A DNA stretch of 64,000 bases from Verrucomicrobiaceae bacterium. GTDB taxonomy: Bacteria; Verrucomicrobiota; Verrucomicrobiia; Verrucomicrobiales; Akkermansiaceae. A program made the translations under genes and the position numbers. Under the pieces are notes generated by a model, which was not told the origin of the DNA, did no database searches, and saw nothing but the letters and a program-made list of their open reading frames with translations. The stretch spans positions 1 to 64,000 of the forward strand of contig JAIXWR010000017.1 of NCBI GenBank assembly GCA_027491155.1. The letters are read 5' to 3'. This document shows positions 53,543 to 61,467 of the stretch, in pieces. Each line of letters starts with the position of its first letter. Positions within the stretch are counted from its first letter, which is position 1.

Positions 53543-54760
53543 TCACTCCTCCTCCGCCAGCACCTCGCGGACTTCGGCGATGAGGATTTCCACTTCGCCG
53601 AGGATCTCCTGGGTTTCCTGGCGGACAAAGGCGCGCCAGCCGGGAGTCGCGAGGTTTTCCTGATCCGCGGAGTCGAGCCCGGCAAGGGCGTCGTGAAGGT
53701 AGCCGCGGGCTTTCTTCAGGCGGACCAGCACGTTGCCGGCGTAGAGCGGGTCCGGCGGCCACTCGTCTTCATCGACGACTCCCAGCGCGCCGCCGAGCTT
53801 CGCGCTGGCGGTGGTGAGGCCGTTCATCAGCTCGATCAGCGGATGCTCGGCGGAGCAATTCTCCGGCAGCCACTCGCGGGCTTCCTTGTGGATCCGCACC
53901 GCGAAATCGAGGGTGCGCTCGATCAAGGGGTGACGCTCCGGCTCCTCGTCCTTCCATGCGTCCGCCTCGGCTTCGCGGACGGCTTCCTCGCAGATCGCGT
54001 TCATTTCCTCGATCCACCTCGCGCGTTCCGCCTCCTGTTCGGGAGTGATCACCGGTTCGGGCTCGCCCCGCTCACGGCGCATCCGCTCGCGCTCCTCGAT
54101 CATGATTTTCTCAAAGTCGTCATGACCCTCGCGTTCCATCCTTGCCTGGATGCGGTCGAGCAGGGTGTCCATCCGCGCGGCTTCGGCATCGGCTTCCGCC
54201 TCTGCCTTGCTTTGGGGTTCGTCTTCATCTTCCTGGTCCTCCGAGCCACCGGCGGCGAGCAGCATGCGGTCCATGAAGCCGGTCATCGCGGCCTCGTTCG
54301 CGCGGCGTTGCTCGAGTTCTTCCTCCTCGCTCATCGTCCACGCCGCGGTGTCGTCGAGTTCGAGGGTGAAGTCGGTGGTCTCGATCACGACGCGGCCGTT
54401 GCGCTGGCTGAACCATTCGAGGTAGAGCGAGTTTCCCCAATGCCAGGGGAAGGGCTCCTTCTTGCGGTAGCACTCCATCAGCTCGTCCATGGAGATGTCG
54501 GGCACCTTCACCTTGCGCGACGCGGTAATGTCGCCGACCACGCCGAATTGCTCGGCGGCGAGGCCTTCCGGCGGGCCGGCTTTCGGGGCGGGGTTGGTGA
54601 AGCGGAGGAGGTGCCCGGCGAGATCGCGCCAGGGGTTGCCTTCGAGTTCGAGGCGGATGGGTTCGTCGCGTCCGACCAGCCAGAGTTGCCCGAGAACCTG
54701 GCCCGGGGTGCGGTTGTCGATCTCGCCGCGGATCACCTGTTCGTCGATGCGCCATGCCAT
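53543..54760 (-). CDS. Acidic protein of unknown function
   Basis: A 405-residue cytosolic protein. The first 135 residues form a beta-rich domain (MAWRIDEQVIRGEIDNRTPGQ, QLWLVGRDEPIRLELEGNPW, FTLELDDTAAW). The middle (about 155-275) is a highly charged helical or coiled-coil segment rich in Glu, Asp, Arg and Met (EDQEDEDEPQ, ARMEREGHDDFEKIMIEERE). The C-terminal 120 residues are helical (HPLIERTLDFAVRIHKEAREW, VRLKKARGYLHDALAGLD). No signal peptide, membrane helix or catalytic motif is seen. I do not recognise the family. It lies between two repeat elements, upstream and downstream, so it looks like a single-gene unit. ATG 54760 is the only good start. Confidence 0.75.
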   Translation of the reverse strand: MAWRIDEQVIRGEIDNRTPGQVLGQLWLVGRDEPIRLELEGNPWRDLAGHLLRFTNPAPKAGPPEGLAAEQFGVVGDITASRKVKVPDISMDELMECYRKKEPFPWHWGNSLYLEWFSQRNGRVVIETTDFTLELDDTAAWTMSEEEELEQRRANEAAMTGFMDRMLLAAGGSEDQEDEDEPQSKAEAEADAEAARMDTLLDRIQARMEREGHDDFEKIMIEERERMRRERGEPEPVITPEQEAERARWIEEMNAICEEAVREAEADAWKDEEPERHPLIERTLDFAVRIHKEAREWLPENCSAEHPLIELMNGLTTASAKLGGALGVVDEDEWPPDPLYAGNVLVRLKKARGYLHDALAGLDSADQENLATPGWRAFVRQETQEILGEVEILIAEVREVLAEEE

Positions 54761-54809
54761 GGTGGGAAAATGGGGAGATGTTCTTCAGATGGCCAGTCGC
54801 AAGAGGGCG

Positions 54810-54885
54810 TGTACTGGACCGCGGATCTTTAGTCCGCTTGGACGGTTGGGGATTTCGAGCGGACTAAAGTCCGCGGTCCAGTACA
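54810..54885. repeat. Long inverted repeat (REP/BIME-like) overlapping a gene end
   Basis: Arms 54810-54838 and 54858-54885 are complementary over about 27 pairs with one small mismatch/bulge (left arm TGTACTGGACCGCGGA..., right arm ...TCCGCGGTCCAGTACA), separated by 19 bp. An RNA from either strand would form a very stable cruciform-like hairpin. The right arm contains the last codons and the TAG stop (54864-54866) of the minus-strand nucleotidyltransferase gene. It probably also helps to end that transcript. Confidence 0.8.
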
Positions 54886-56696
54886 TCGAACGTTTCGCGG
54901 AGCTCGATGAGGAGGGCGTTCACCTGGTCCCGGTCGGGGGCTTCGGGGAGGGAGGAGGCTTCGAACGCCGACTGCACTTCCACGAGCTGCTCTTCCGCCC
55001 GCGCTACCAGATCTTCGTAAGCGAATTCGCCGGCCCGGACGCGCAGCAGGTAGTCGCGGTTCGGGCGGCGGATGCGGAGCACGCCTTCCCGGGCGATCTC
55101 CCCGGCCATGTCGAGCAGGCGCAGGGTGTGCATCAGGTTCTTCGAGTCGTAGCCGCGGCCGTGGCTGGCGTTGGTGGTGAAGCGCTCCTCGTTCCGGTTG
55201 CGGACCCACTCCCAGTATTCGCGGTGCGCCTTGCAGTGGGCCTGGAAGGCGTCGGCGTTGAAGTGCATCCAGCCGGCGGGCACGGCTTCCTTCGCCACGC
55301 TGCTGAAGACGAGGGTGTCGGGATCCTTCGGAGAGACCAGGCCGCGGGCCTCGCTACGAGGATCATCGTAGATCGCGAACATCCCGGCGGCATGCTGGAC
55401 GGCGGTGAGGCCGCACTTTCTCGGGTCGATCCCGCGGGCGGCGAGCCAATCGAGCACCGGCACGCTGCCTTGGCCTTCCGGGACGTGGCAGAATTCCAGC
55501 ATCGCCTTCCGCTGTTCCGGCTGCGGGTTGACGATCTTCTTGTTCAGCCCGCGGGCCTTGCGGATCTGGCCCATCGCGTATTCGCCGAAGGTCTTCGCGC
55601 AGAGCTTGGAGAGGAAGATCTCCGGCTTCAGCAGCGCGAAGGCCGGATGCCGGTGACGGATGCAGTCGTCCGGCATCGCGAGCAATTCGAGCGCGTTCGG
55701 ATTGTTCTTCAGCAGCAGCGCGACGAAGTGGCCGAGCTCGTAGTAAACCTGGTCGCTGCGTTCGTCGGCGACCTGCTCGATGGCATCGAGCCCGAGAAGA
55801 AAAGCGCGCGGCGCGGCGAAGATCCCGCGGCGGTCCTCGTCGGAGCCGTCGATCGCGGTGCCGTAGGCGTGGCTGCCGGCGACCGTGTCGAGCAGCAGCA
55901 GGTCGGGCTGGCGGACGCGGTCTAGGGTGAAGTCGGCGGGCTTGGGAAGCTCGGCCGGGCGGCGGATCTCGGTGCGGAGCAGGCGGTCGAGAGCGGCGGT
56001 GTCGAGCGGGGTTGGCGGGAGTTCGATGTGCTCCGCGAGCGCTTCGTGCAGGAAGTCATCGAGCACCGGCAGCCGCGGCATGCGTTCGCTTTCCGCGGTG
56101 CGCGCCTTGTGTTCGAGCAGACCGGGAATCAGCTCGCGGACCTCGGGCGGGGCTTCCGGCACCAGCTCGGCGAAGGCGACCGGCGGGATGCCTTTGCCCG
56201 CCGCGATCCAGCGGGCGCAGAGCGTGGCGCGGAGGGCGTAGAGGTAGTCCTTGGCGCGGACCTCGGCGGCGTCGAGCTTGCCGAGCAGCATCTGTTTGGC
56301 GAGGCCAAGATAGTGGTCGCGGGACGCGCGGGGTGAAAATACGGCGCGTGCCGTACTTTGCCATCGTTCGCGGAAGCCGGGCTCGCAGCGGTAGATGACC
56401 GGCGAGTGCAGCCACTCGACCAGAGCGCCGTTGCTCTTTCCGAGCAGCCGCGCGGCCTTGCGGATGTCCCAGCCGCCGGCATCGAGCTCGCCCTCGAGCG
56501 GCAGGTCGATCGATTCGATGCCTTCCTGCACCGAGAGGTAGGTGCTTTCCGGGCGGACGAAGAGGAAGCGGATGTCGTAATCGCTGTCCGGCGACGCGAA
56601 GCCCCAGGCGCGGCTGCCGGATTCGCAGGCGTAGGGGATGCGGACGCCGTGCTGGCGTTCGATGCGGGTGAGGAGCGCTTGGATTTCAGGGAGCAT
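54864..56696 (-). CDS. Tandem RlaP/YcgL-type nucleotidyltransferase-domain protein
   Basis: A 610-residue protein with two DNA polymerase beta-like nucleotidyltransferase domains of the RlaP (PF10127, COG3541) type. Domain 1 (about 1-260) has CESGSRAWGFASPDSDYDIRF with Ser28, Asp39 and Asp41; domain 2 (about 262-610) has VAGSHAYGTAIDGSDEDRRG with Ser275, Asp286 and Asp288. Both active sites look intact. RlaP proteins are usually single-domain (about 250-350 residues) and are predicted to act in RNA repair or nucleotide transfer; substrate is unknown. ATG 56696 is chosen over the frame's upstream 56789. The last residues (VLDRGL) and the stop are encoded by an inverted repeat, so the original C-terminus may have been replaced. 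No neighbouring RNA ligase is seen. Confidence 0.9.
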   Translation of the reverse strand: MLPEIQALLTRIERQHGVRIPYACESGSRAWGFASPDSDYDIRFLFVRPESTYLSVQEGIESIDLPLEGELDAGGWDIRKAARLLGKSNGALVEWLHSPVIYRCEPGFRERWQSTARAVFSPRASRDHYLGLAKQMLLGKLDAAEVRAKDYLYALRATLCARWIAAGKGIPPVAFAELVPEAPPEVRELIPGLLEHKARTAESERMPRLPVLDDFLHEALAEHIELPPTPLDTAALDRLLRTEIRRPAELPKPADFTLDRVRQPDLLLLDTVAGSHAYGTAIDGSDEDRRGIFAAPRAFLLGLDAIEQVADERSDQVYYELGHFVALLLKNNPNALELLAMPDDCIRHRHPAFALLKPEIFLSKLCAKTFGEYAMGQIRKARGLNKKIVNPQPEQRKAMLEFCHVPEGQGSVPVLDWLAARGIDPRKCGLTAVQHAAGMFAIYDDPRSEARGLVSPKDPDTLVFSSVAKEAVPAGWMHFNADAFQAHCKAHREYWEWVRNRNEERFTTNASHGRGYDSKNLMHTLRLLDMAGEIAREGVLRIRRPNRDYLLRVRAGEFAYEDLVARAEEQLVEVQSAFEASSLPEAPDRDQVNALLIELRETFDVLDRGL

Positions 56697-56791
56697 CCGG
56701 CGCGGAGGATGGGGAACCCGGAGCGTGGACGACAAAGTCAAAGTTCCCGGAAAGCGGGCGGTCCATTGCACAAGCCCCGGTGCGGACACAC

Positions 56792-56824
56792 AAAAAGCGG
56801 CAGCCTTGCGGCCGCCGCTTTTTT
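56792..56824 (-). terminator. Bidirectional intrinsic terminator
   Basis: AAAAAGCGGC (56792-56801) pairs with GCCGCTTTTT (56814-56823) around a 12-nt loop that can itself pair. On the minus strand a five-T run ends the transcript coming from the HAD phosphatase gene (stop at 56963), before the nucleotidyltransferase gene starts at 56696. On the plus strand a six-T run follows the stem, so it works in either direction. Confidence 0.85.
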
Positions 56825-56830
56825 GTCAGG

Positions 56831-56937
56831 GTGATGTCCACGGCGGGCCAGGAGTAAAACCCAAGAAACCCCGGACCCGCCGTGGATCACCGCGATGAAG
56901 TGGCGGAGAAACCCAAGAAACCACCCTTTCATCGCGG
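56831..56937. repeat. Twin stem-loops sharing one loop sequence
   Basis: Stem-loop 1: TCCACGGCGGG (56837-56847) with CCCGCCGTGGA (56876-56886), extended by GTGA/TCAC across a 2-nt bulge. Stem-loop 2: CCGCGATGAA (56890-56899) with TTCATCGCGG (56928-56937). The stems are unrelated in sequence, but both loops contain AAACCCAAGAAACC (56857-56870 and 56909-56922), 52 bp apart in the same direction. It lies in the 3' untranslated region of the HAD gene or the leader of the nucleotidyltransferase gene, next to the terminator. Function unknown. Confidence 0.7.
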
Positions 56938-56962
56938 ACCATCCGCTAACCCTGGAAAGCTA

Positions 56963-57763
56963 TCATTGTGCCAACACGGAAAGATTTTCGAAAATAAACT
57001 CGTCCGGAATCCCGCCGACGTTTTCGACGATGAGGTCCGGCTGGTAGGCGAACTTTTTCAGGTCCTGGCGGCGGGTTCCGCCGCTGAGCACCAGCACGCT
57101 GCGGTAGCCCATCTGCACCGCGCCGAGGATGTCGGTCTCCATGGTGTCGCCGACCATGACGACCTCGCCGGTGCGCAGGCCCATCTCGGTGCGTGCGGCG
57201 CGCATCATCACCGGGCTCGGCTTGCCGACGGAAAAGGCCTGCACGCCGGTGGCGCGCTCGATCATCGCGACGATGGCACCGCAGCCGGGGCGCATGCCGT
57301 GCTCGGTCGGGCAGTTGGGGTCGAGGTTGGTGGCGATGAGCCGCGCGCCTTTCTCGACCAGCCGCACGCCGCGCTCGATCATTTCAAAGGTGAGCGTGCG
57401 GCCTTCTCCGACGACCACGAAGTCGGCATCGTCGTCGACCACCGTGTAGCCGTTGCGATGGAGGGCGGCGGCGAGGCCGTGTTCGCCGATGACGTAGGCG
57501 GTGCCGCCGGGCTTCTGGGAAGCGAGGAAGCGGGCGGTGGCCATGGCGCAGGTGAAGACCTCGTTCTCGCTGGCCTCGATGCCGAGGCGGCGGAGTTTCA
57601 ATGCGACATCGCGGCGGGCGCGCTGCGAGTTGTTGGTGAGGAAGCGGAAAGGGATGCCGTGGTTGCGGAGGCGGCGGATGAAATCGGACGCGCCGGGAAT
57701 GAGCTTGGAGCCGCGGTAGATCACCCCGTCCATGTCGAGGAGGAAGCCGATCTTGTGATTCAT
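56963..57763 (-). CDS. HAD-superfamily phosphatase, NagD-like (class IIA)
   Basis: A 266-residue cytosolic hydrolase. Motif I is FLLDMDGVIYRG (nucleophile Asp10, acid/base Asp12), motif II RFLTNNSQRARRD, and motifs III/IV FSVGKPSPVMMRAA and VVMVGDTMETDILGA. The class IIA cap domain (about 75-185) includes AYVIGEHGLAAALHRNGY and FVVVGEGRTLTFEMIERG, typical of NagD and 4-nitrophenylphosphatases that act on nucleotide or sugar phosphates. The frame extends to 58024 but ATG 57763 matches the family start. It is monocistronic; the terminator at 56824-56792 lies downstream. Confidence 0.93.
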   Translation of the reverse strand: MNHKIGFLLDMDGVIYRGSKLIPGASDFIRRLRNHGIPFRFLTNNSQRARRDVALKLRRLGIEASENEVFTCAMATARFLASQKPGGTAYVIGEHGLAAALHRNGYTVVDDDADFVVVGEGRTLTFEMIERGVRLVEKGARLIATNLDPNCPTEHGMRPGCGAIVAMIERATGVQAFSVGKPSPVMMRAARTEMGLRTGEVVMVGDTMETDILGAVQMGYRSVLVLSGGTRRQDLKKFAYQPDLIVENVGGIPDEFIFENLSVLAQ

Positions 57764-58085
57764 GCCATGGAAACAGCGGGCGGCGTGCCATGCCGGATTT
57801 CCGGGGAAATCGTGCGCTGAGGGTTCTTCATGGCAGGGGAGGTTTGGCGTGATTGGTTTGAATGTCTTGATGGATGGGTGGGCTGCACCAGAGGTATCGG
57901 CGTGGAGTGCGATGGCACGACATCGCTTTGGCTCGGGGTGGAGCCCGGCTTGCCTGCGAGGCCGCGGACCGGCCGGGAGGGCGGTTCGTGGCCGGCAGGA
58001 TAAAGCGGCCGCAACCGGAGCCAAAGCTGCATCATGCCGCAGGAGTCCATGGGGCTGGTCCGGCTTTGGCCTGGGGAGTCCGGCC
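57764..58085. other. 322-bp gene-free stretch with repeat remnants
   Basis: No convincing coding frame is seen. The part nearest 57763 must hold the promoter of the HAD gene. The rest is rich in short palindromic pieces: GCGATG-GCACGA-CATCGC (57909-57926), CCGGCC/GGCCGG around 57972-57993, and repeated GGTCCGGC-type blocks near 58058-58084. It looks like decayed REP-type sequence. No tRNA or known riboswitch pattern is seen. Confidence 0.5.
57909..57926. repeat. Candidate REP palindrome
   Basis: GCGATG - GCACGA - CATCGC, 6-bp arms and a 6-nt loop, inside the 322-bp gap between the HAD gene and the SGNH fusion gene. Short and possibly degenerate; the call rests mainly on its surroundings. Confidence 0.35.
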
Positions 58086-60839
58086 CTACCTTGGAGGCTC
58101 GACGTCGAGCGGGAGCTTGCCGGCGAGGAAGTCCGCGGCGCGGGGATTGGCGGAAAGGTCGAGCTTGCCGTCTTTTCTGAGCGCTTCGACGTCGTCGCCG
58201 AGGGTCAGGAAGGCGGTGCGGATGGCGTGCGGCATCCACTGGTCGATCGGGTGCTTGAGCGCCTCCAGCGCGATCCGCGCGCCGTCGGGATTGTCGAGCC
58301 AGGAGGCGGCGACGATGGCTTCGAGGCGGACGCGCGGGTGCGGGTCGTTGGCGGCTTTCAAGAGCAGCGCGGGGTGATCGGGGATCCCGCGCCAGGCATG
58401 GCGGAGGACGCGGACGGCGGCGGCGCGGGCTTGGTGCGATTTCGCATCGAGGCAGAGGCCGAGGATCTCGCGGTCGGTCCGGTGCAGCGCCGAGGTCGCC
58501 CAAAGTGCTTCACAGAGGTGGTGCTCGTGGCGCGGGTCGGCCTTGTCGAGCGTGGCGATCCACGCTTTCGCGGCGGACGCGACGATTTCCGGCGGGTGGT
58601 TGCGGAGTTCGCGGCGGGCGCGGTAGCGGGTGCGGTATTCGGGTTCCTTCAGCGTGGCGAAGAGTTGGGGAATGGAGGCGCCGGCGATGAGCGACGGGGT
58701 GACCGGCGGGCGGGTCTTGTGGGTGACGCGGTAGATGCGGCCGTGGGACTTGTCGCGGTTCGGGTCGCGGGCCGAATGCTCCATCTGGCCGCCCAGCGGG
58801 TCGTGGAAGTCGAGGATGTAAAGCGAGCCATCGGGCGCGAACTCGAGATCGACCGGGCGGAAGTTCGGATCGCTGGAAGTGACGAGATCGCCGGCCGGCT
58901 TGCCGCCGAAGCCGCCTTGGTCGTCATGGATCGCGGTGATGCCGGTGCCTTGGAAACCGATCGCGTGGCAGGTCAGGAGGGCGCCCTGCATTTCCTCCGG
59001 GAAATGGCGCGACGAGACGAACTCGGCGCCGGAAGCGGGCCGGGCGCGTTTTGGGGCGACGGGGGCGACCTTCGGGATCTCGTGGCTGAAGGGAGCCTTG
59101 GCCGAAAGCGGGAGCGCCCACCAGCTTTCGCCTTCGGAGGCATCGGCGATGAAGCATTGCTCCCAATCGTCGAAGGCGATGCCCCGGGGGTTGTCGAAAT
59201 GGGCCTGCACCGCGCGTTCGAGCCGGTGGGACTTCGGATCGAAGCGCCAGATGCCGCTGCCGGTGGAGCGTTGCGGTCCGTAGGCGGTTTCGACCTGGGA
59301 GTGGAGGAAGTCGCCTTCCGCCAGGTAGATCGAGCCCGAAGCGTCGGAGCTGAAGGCACCGATCGCTTGGCCGGTATCGTGGGGGTCGAAGCCGCCGAGC
59401 ACGATGTCGCGGCGGTCGGCCTTGCCGTCGCGGTTGGTGTCTTGCAGCAGCAGCAGGTTGGGTCGCTGGGAAACATAGACGCCTTCCGGCGCGAGCTCGA
59501 AGCCGGACGGCAGGTGGAGGCGGTCGGCGAAGACGGTCTGCTGGTCGGCGCGATGGTCGCCGTCGGTGTCTTCCAGCACCAGGATCTTGTCGTCGGGCAA
59601 GGGATCGCCGGGGCGGTAGTGGGGATAGCTCGGCATCGTGCAGACCCAGAGGCGGCCCTTGTTGTCGAAGGTCATCTGCACCGGGTTGGCGAGGTCGGGG
59701 AAGTCCAGTTCCGAGGCGAACAGGGCGATCCGGAAGCCGTCCATCATCGTGAATTTCCCGAGCGCTTCCTCCTCGTTCAAATAGTCGGCCTGCCCGGTGA
59801 AATTCGACTCCACGGGATCGAGCGGCCGGGTCCTGGCGTCGGCCGCGGCGAGGTCCGGCTGCTTCCCTTCCACGAGGGTCCAGAGCGCCTCGTCGCGGTT
59901 GGCGGTCATCTGGCGGATTTTTTCGATCTCCTGCGGGTAGTGGATGCTGCCGAAGGGCTCCCGGCGCCGGCCGTAGGCTTGGACGCCGTTGGGCATGCGG
60001 TGGTCCTGGTGCCAGAACCATGATTTCTCGACGACGAGGTCGCGGACCTTGTTGGGGTCGGCCTGGAGGAACATCGGTGCGGGCTGGTAAAGCAGGTCGG
60101 CGAGGAGGCTGGCGACGCGCCGGTCACCCGCGTCGTTGAGGGCGAATCCGTTCAGGGTGAGGAATTCCTTGGTCTCCCCGTAGAGTTTCAAGGTCGGGGT
60201 GAAGAGGTCGATGAAGCCGACCTGCCTTGCCGCGGCGGCTTTCCGCATCTCCGCGGTGTAGAGTTCGAGCCGGGCGTTTTCCTGGACGCCGTCCGGGGTG
60301 TCGCGAAGTTCGCGGACGTCCTCGAAGCCGATGGGTGAAACCAGGACGAGCTTGGGGGCGGAGGTCCCGTTGTATTTCTGCGCGAGGGTGTGGGTGACGA
60401 AGGCGTCGAGCTCGGCGCGGAATCTCTCGAGCCCGGCCGGGCCGTCGAAGGATTCGTTGTAGCCGAAGAACGCGAGGATCGTGTCGGGCTTGCAGAGCGC
60501 GAGCCACTCGTCTTCCGACGGGTATTGGCCTTCGCCGCGGTGCCGGGCGAGTTCGGGGCGGAACTTTTCGGCGCCGGGGAAGGCCCAGGGCGAGGAGCGG
60601 CCGGCGCGGGGGCGGTAGGACGGGGTGTCGCCGGGGTGGCAGAGGTTCCGCACGACGAGCCGCTGTCCGGGGTAGCGGAGGTGGAGCTGGGTTTCGAAGC
60701 TGCCGGTGTATTGCAGGCGCTCGCCGAAGCCGTTGCCGATCAGGACGATCCTTTCGTTCTCCTTCGGCGCGGTGTAGAGCGGGGCCGCGCCGGCGTTGGC
60801 GACGAAGGCGGCGGCGAGGAACAGGGCCTTGATGTTCAC
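58086..60839 (-). CDS. Exported fusion: degenerate SGNH-hydrolase domain plus sorbosone-dehydrogenase-like propeller
   Basis: A 917-residue protein from GTG 60839 (VNIKALFLAAAFVANAGAAP, signal peptide). An SGNH/GDSL-like domain (about 28-255) shows the block III motif FFGYNESFDGP, but block I reads IGNGFGERLQ (Gly37 in place of the nucleophile Ser) and block V reads NGFALNDAGD (Ala233 where His is expected), so hydrolysis is doubtful. A PVC-type membrane-bound dehydrogenase beta-propeller follows (about 340-700; FRIALFASELDFPDLANPVQM, GRLWVCTMPSYPHY, EDTDGDHRADQQTVF), then HEAT-like helices (about 740-910). Unlike the 9480 gene it has no C-terminal CxxCH haem domain. It is divergent from the DUF1080 gene at 60904 with a 64-bp gap. 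Probably periplasmic sugar-related oxidation or binding. Confidence 0.87.
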   Translation of the reverse strand: MNIKALFLAAAFVANAGAAPLYTAPKENERIVLIGNGFGERLQYTGSFETQLHLRYPGQRLVVRNLCHPGDTPSYRPRAGRSSPWAFPGAEKFRPELARHRGEGQYPSEDEWLALCKPDTILAFFGYNESFDGPAGLERFRAELDAFVTHTLAQKYNGTSAPKLVLVSPIGFEDVRELRDTPDGVQENARLELYTAEMRKAAAARQVGFIDLFTPTLKLYGETKEFLTLNGFALNDAGDRRVASLLADLLYQPAPMFLQADPNKVRDLVVEKSWFWHQDHRMPNGVQAYGRRREPFGSIHYPQEIEKIRQMTANRDEALWTLVEGKQPDLAAADARTRPLDPVESNFTGQADYLNEEEALGKFTMMDGFRIALFASELDFPDLANPVQMTFDNKGRLWVCTMPSYPHYRPGDPLPDDKILVLEDTDGDHRADQQTVFADRLHLPSGFELAPEGVYVSQRPNLLLLQDTNRDGKADRRDIVLGGFDPHDTGQAIGAFSSDASGSIYLAEGDFLHSQVETAYGPQRSTGSGIWRFDPKSHRLERAVQAHFDNPRGIAFDDWEQCFIADASEGESWWALPLSAKAPFSHEIPKVAPVAPKRARPASGAEFVSSRHFPEEMQGALLTCHAIGFQGTGITAIHDDQGGFGGKPAGDLVTSSDPNFRPVDLEFAPDGSLYILDFHDPLGGQMEHSARDPNRDKSHGRIYRVTHKTRPPVTPSLIAGASIPQLFATLKEPEYRTRYRARRELRNHPPEIVASAAKAWIATLDKADPRHEHHLCEALWATSALHRTDREILGLCLDAKSHQARAAAVRVLRHAWRGIPDHPALLLKAANDPHPRVRLEAIVAASWLDNPDGARIALEALKHPIDQWMPHAIRTAFLTLGDDVEALRKDGKLDLSANPRAADFLAGKLPLDVEPPR

Positions 60840-60903
60840 GGACGGAATCGGACGCAGGCAGGGCGCGCTTGCAAGGACCATCCGCGCCCGGCAGACTGGA
60901 AAC

Positions 60904-61467
60904 ATGAGAACGGTGGCCGTGCTGTTGGGCTGGATGCTGGGGTTCGCGGGCATGGCGGCGGCCGGGTGGGTGGACCTTTTCAACGGCCGCGACCTCGACG
61001 GCTGGGACGCGCAAAGCAAGGTGGACTGGCAGGTCCGGGACGGGGCGATCGTGGCGACCAAAGGGGCGGTGGGCCTGCTGACGACGCGCGGGGTGTATCA
61101 GGACTACGAGCTGGAGGTGGAATTCCGCGCGCCGGAAGGGACCAACAGCGGCGTGTTCCTTTCCACGCCGAAGGAGGTGAGCGATCCGGCGACGGAGTGC
61201 TACGAGTTGAACATCGCGCCTTCGTCCAACCCTTATCCCACCGGCAGCCTGGTCGGCCGGCTGCGGCACGACGGCGGCGAGGCGCCGGAGTGGCGGAGAT
61301 TCCGGGTGAAGGTCGAGTCGGGCCGGGTCGAGGTCTGGCTGAACGGCGCGAAGGTCGTCGATTACAAGGACCGCAAGCCCTTGGCGGGCGGGCACATCGG
61401 CCTGCAGTTCAACCAGGGCCGGGTGGAGTTCCGGAACATCCGGGTCCAGAAGCTCGGGCTGCCGTGA
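60904..61467 (+). CDS. DUF1080 (3-keto-disaccharide hydrolase-like) exported protein
   Basis: A 187-residue protein with a signal peptide (VAVLLGWMLGFAGMAAA) and one DUF1080 jelly-roll domain: [54 protein letters not shown] and HIGLQFNQGRVEFRNIRV. DUF1080 proteins belong to the concanavalin-like fold; characterised members cleave 3-keto-glycosides, which would link them to the sugar-oxidising dehydrogenases of this window. At 187 residues it is at the short end of the family. ATG 60904 is chosen. Its stop overlaps the GTG start of the next gene. Confidence 0.9.
   Translation: MRTVAVLLGWMLGFAGMAAAGWVDLFNGRDLDGWDAQSKVDWQVRDGAIVATKGAVGLLTTRGVYQDYELEVEFRAPEGTNSGVFLSTPKEVSDPATECYELNIAPSSNPYPTGSLVGRLRHDGGEAPEWRRFRVKVESGRVEVWLNGAKVVDYKDRKPLAGGHIGLQFNQGRVEFRNIRVQKLGLP

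Noticed and set aside
56337-56365. Palindrome TACGGC-GCGT-GCCGTA as a possible REP inserted in the nucleotidyltransferase gene
   Set aside because: The encoded residues (WQSTARAVFSPRAS) fit the expected continuity of the family domain without an insertion, so a chance palindrome is more likely.
56738-56932. Possible 64-residue minus-strand peptide starting MKGWFLGFLRHF
   Set aside because: It runs across the twin stem-loops and the terminator; the apparent repeated WFLGF/SWVLL pieces are just the translated loop repeat. A structured nucleic acid element explains it better.
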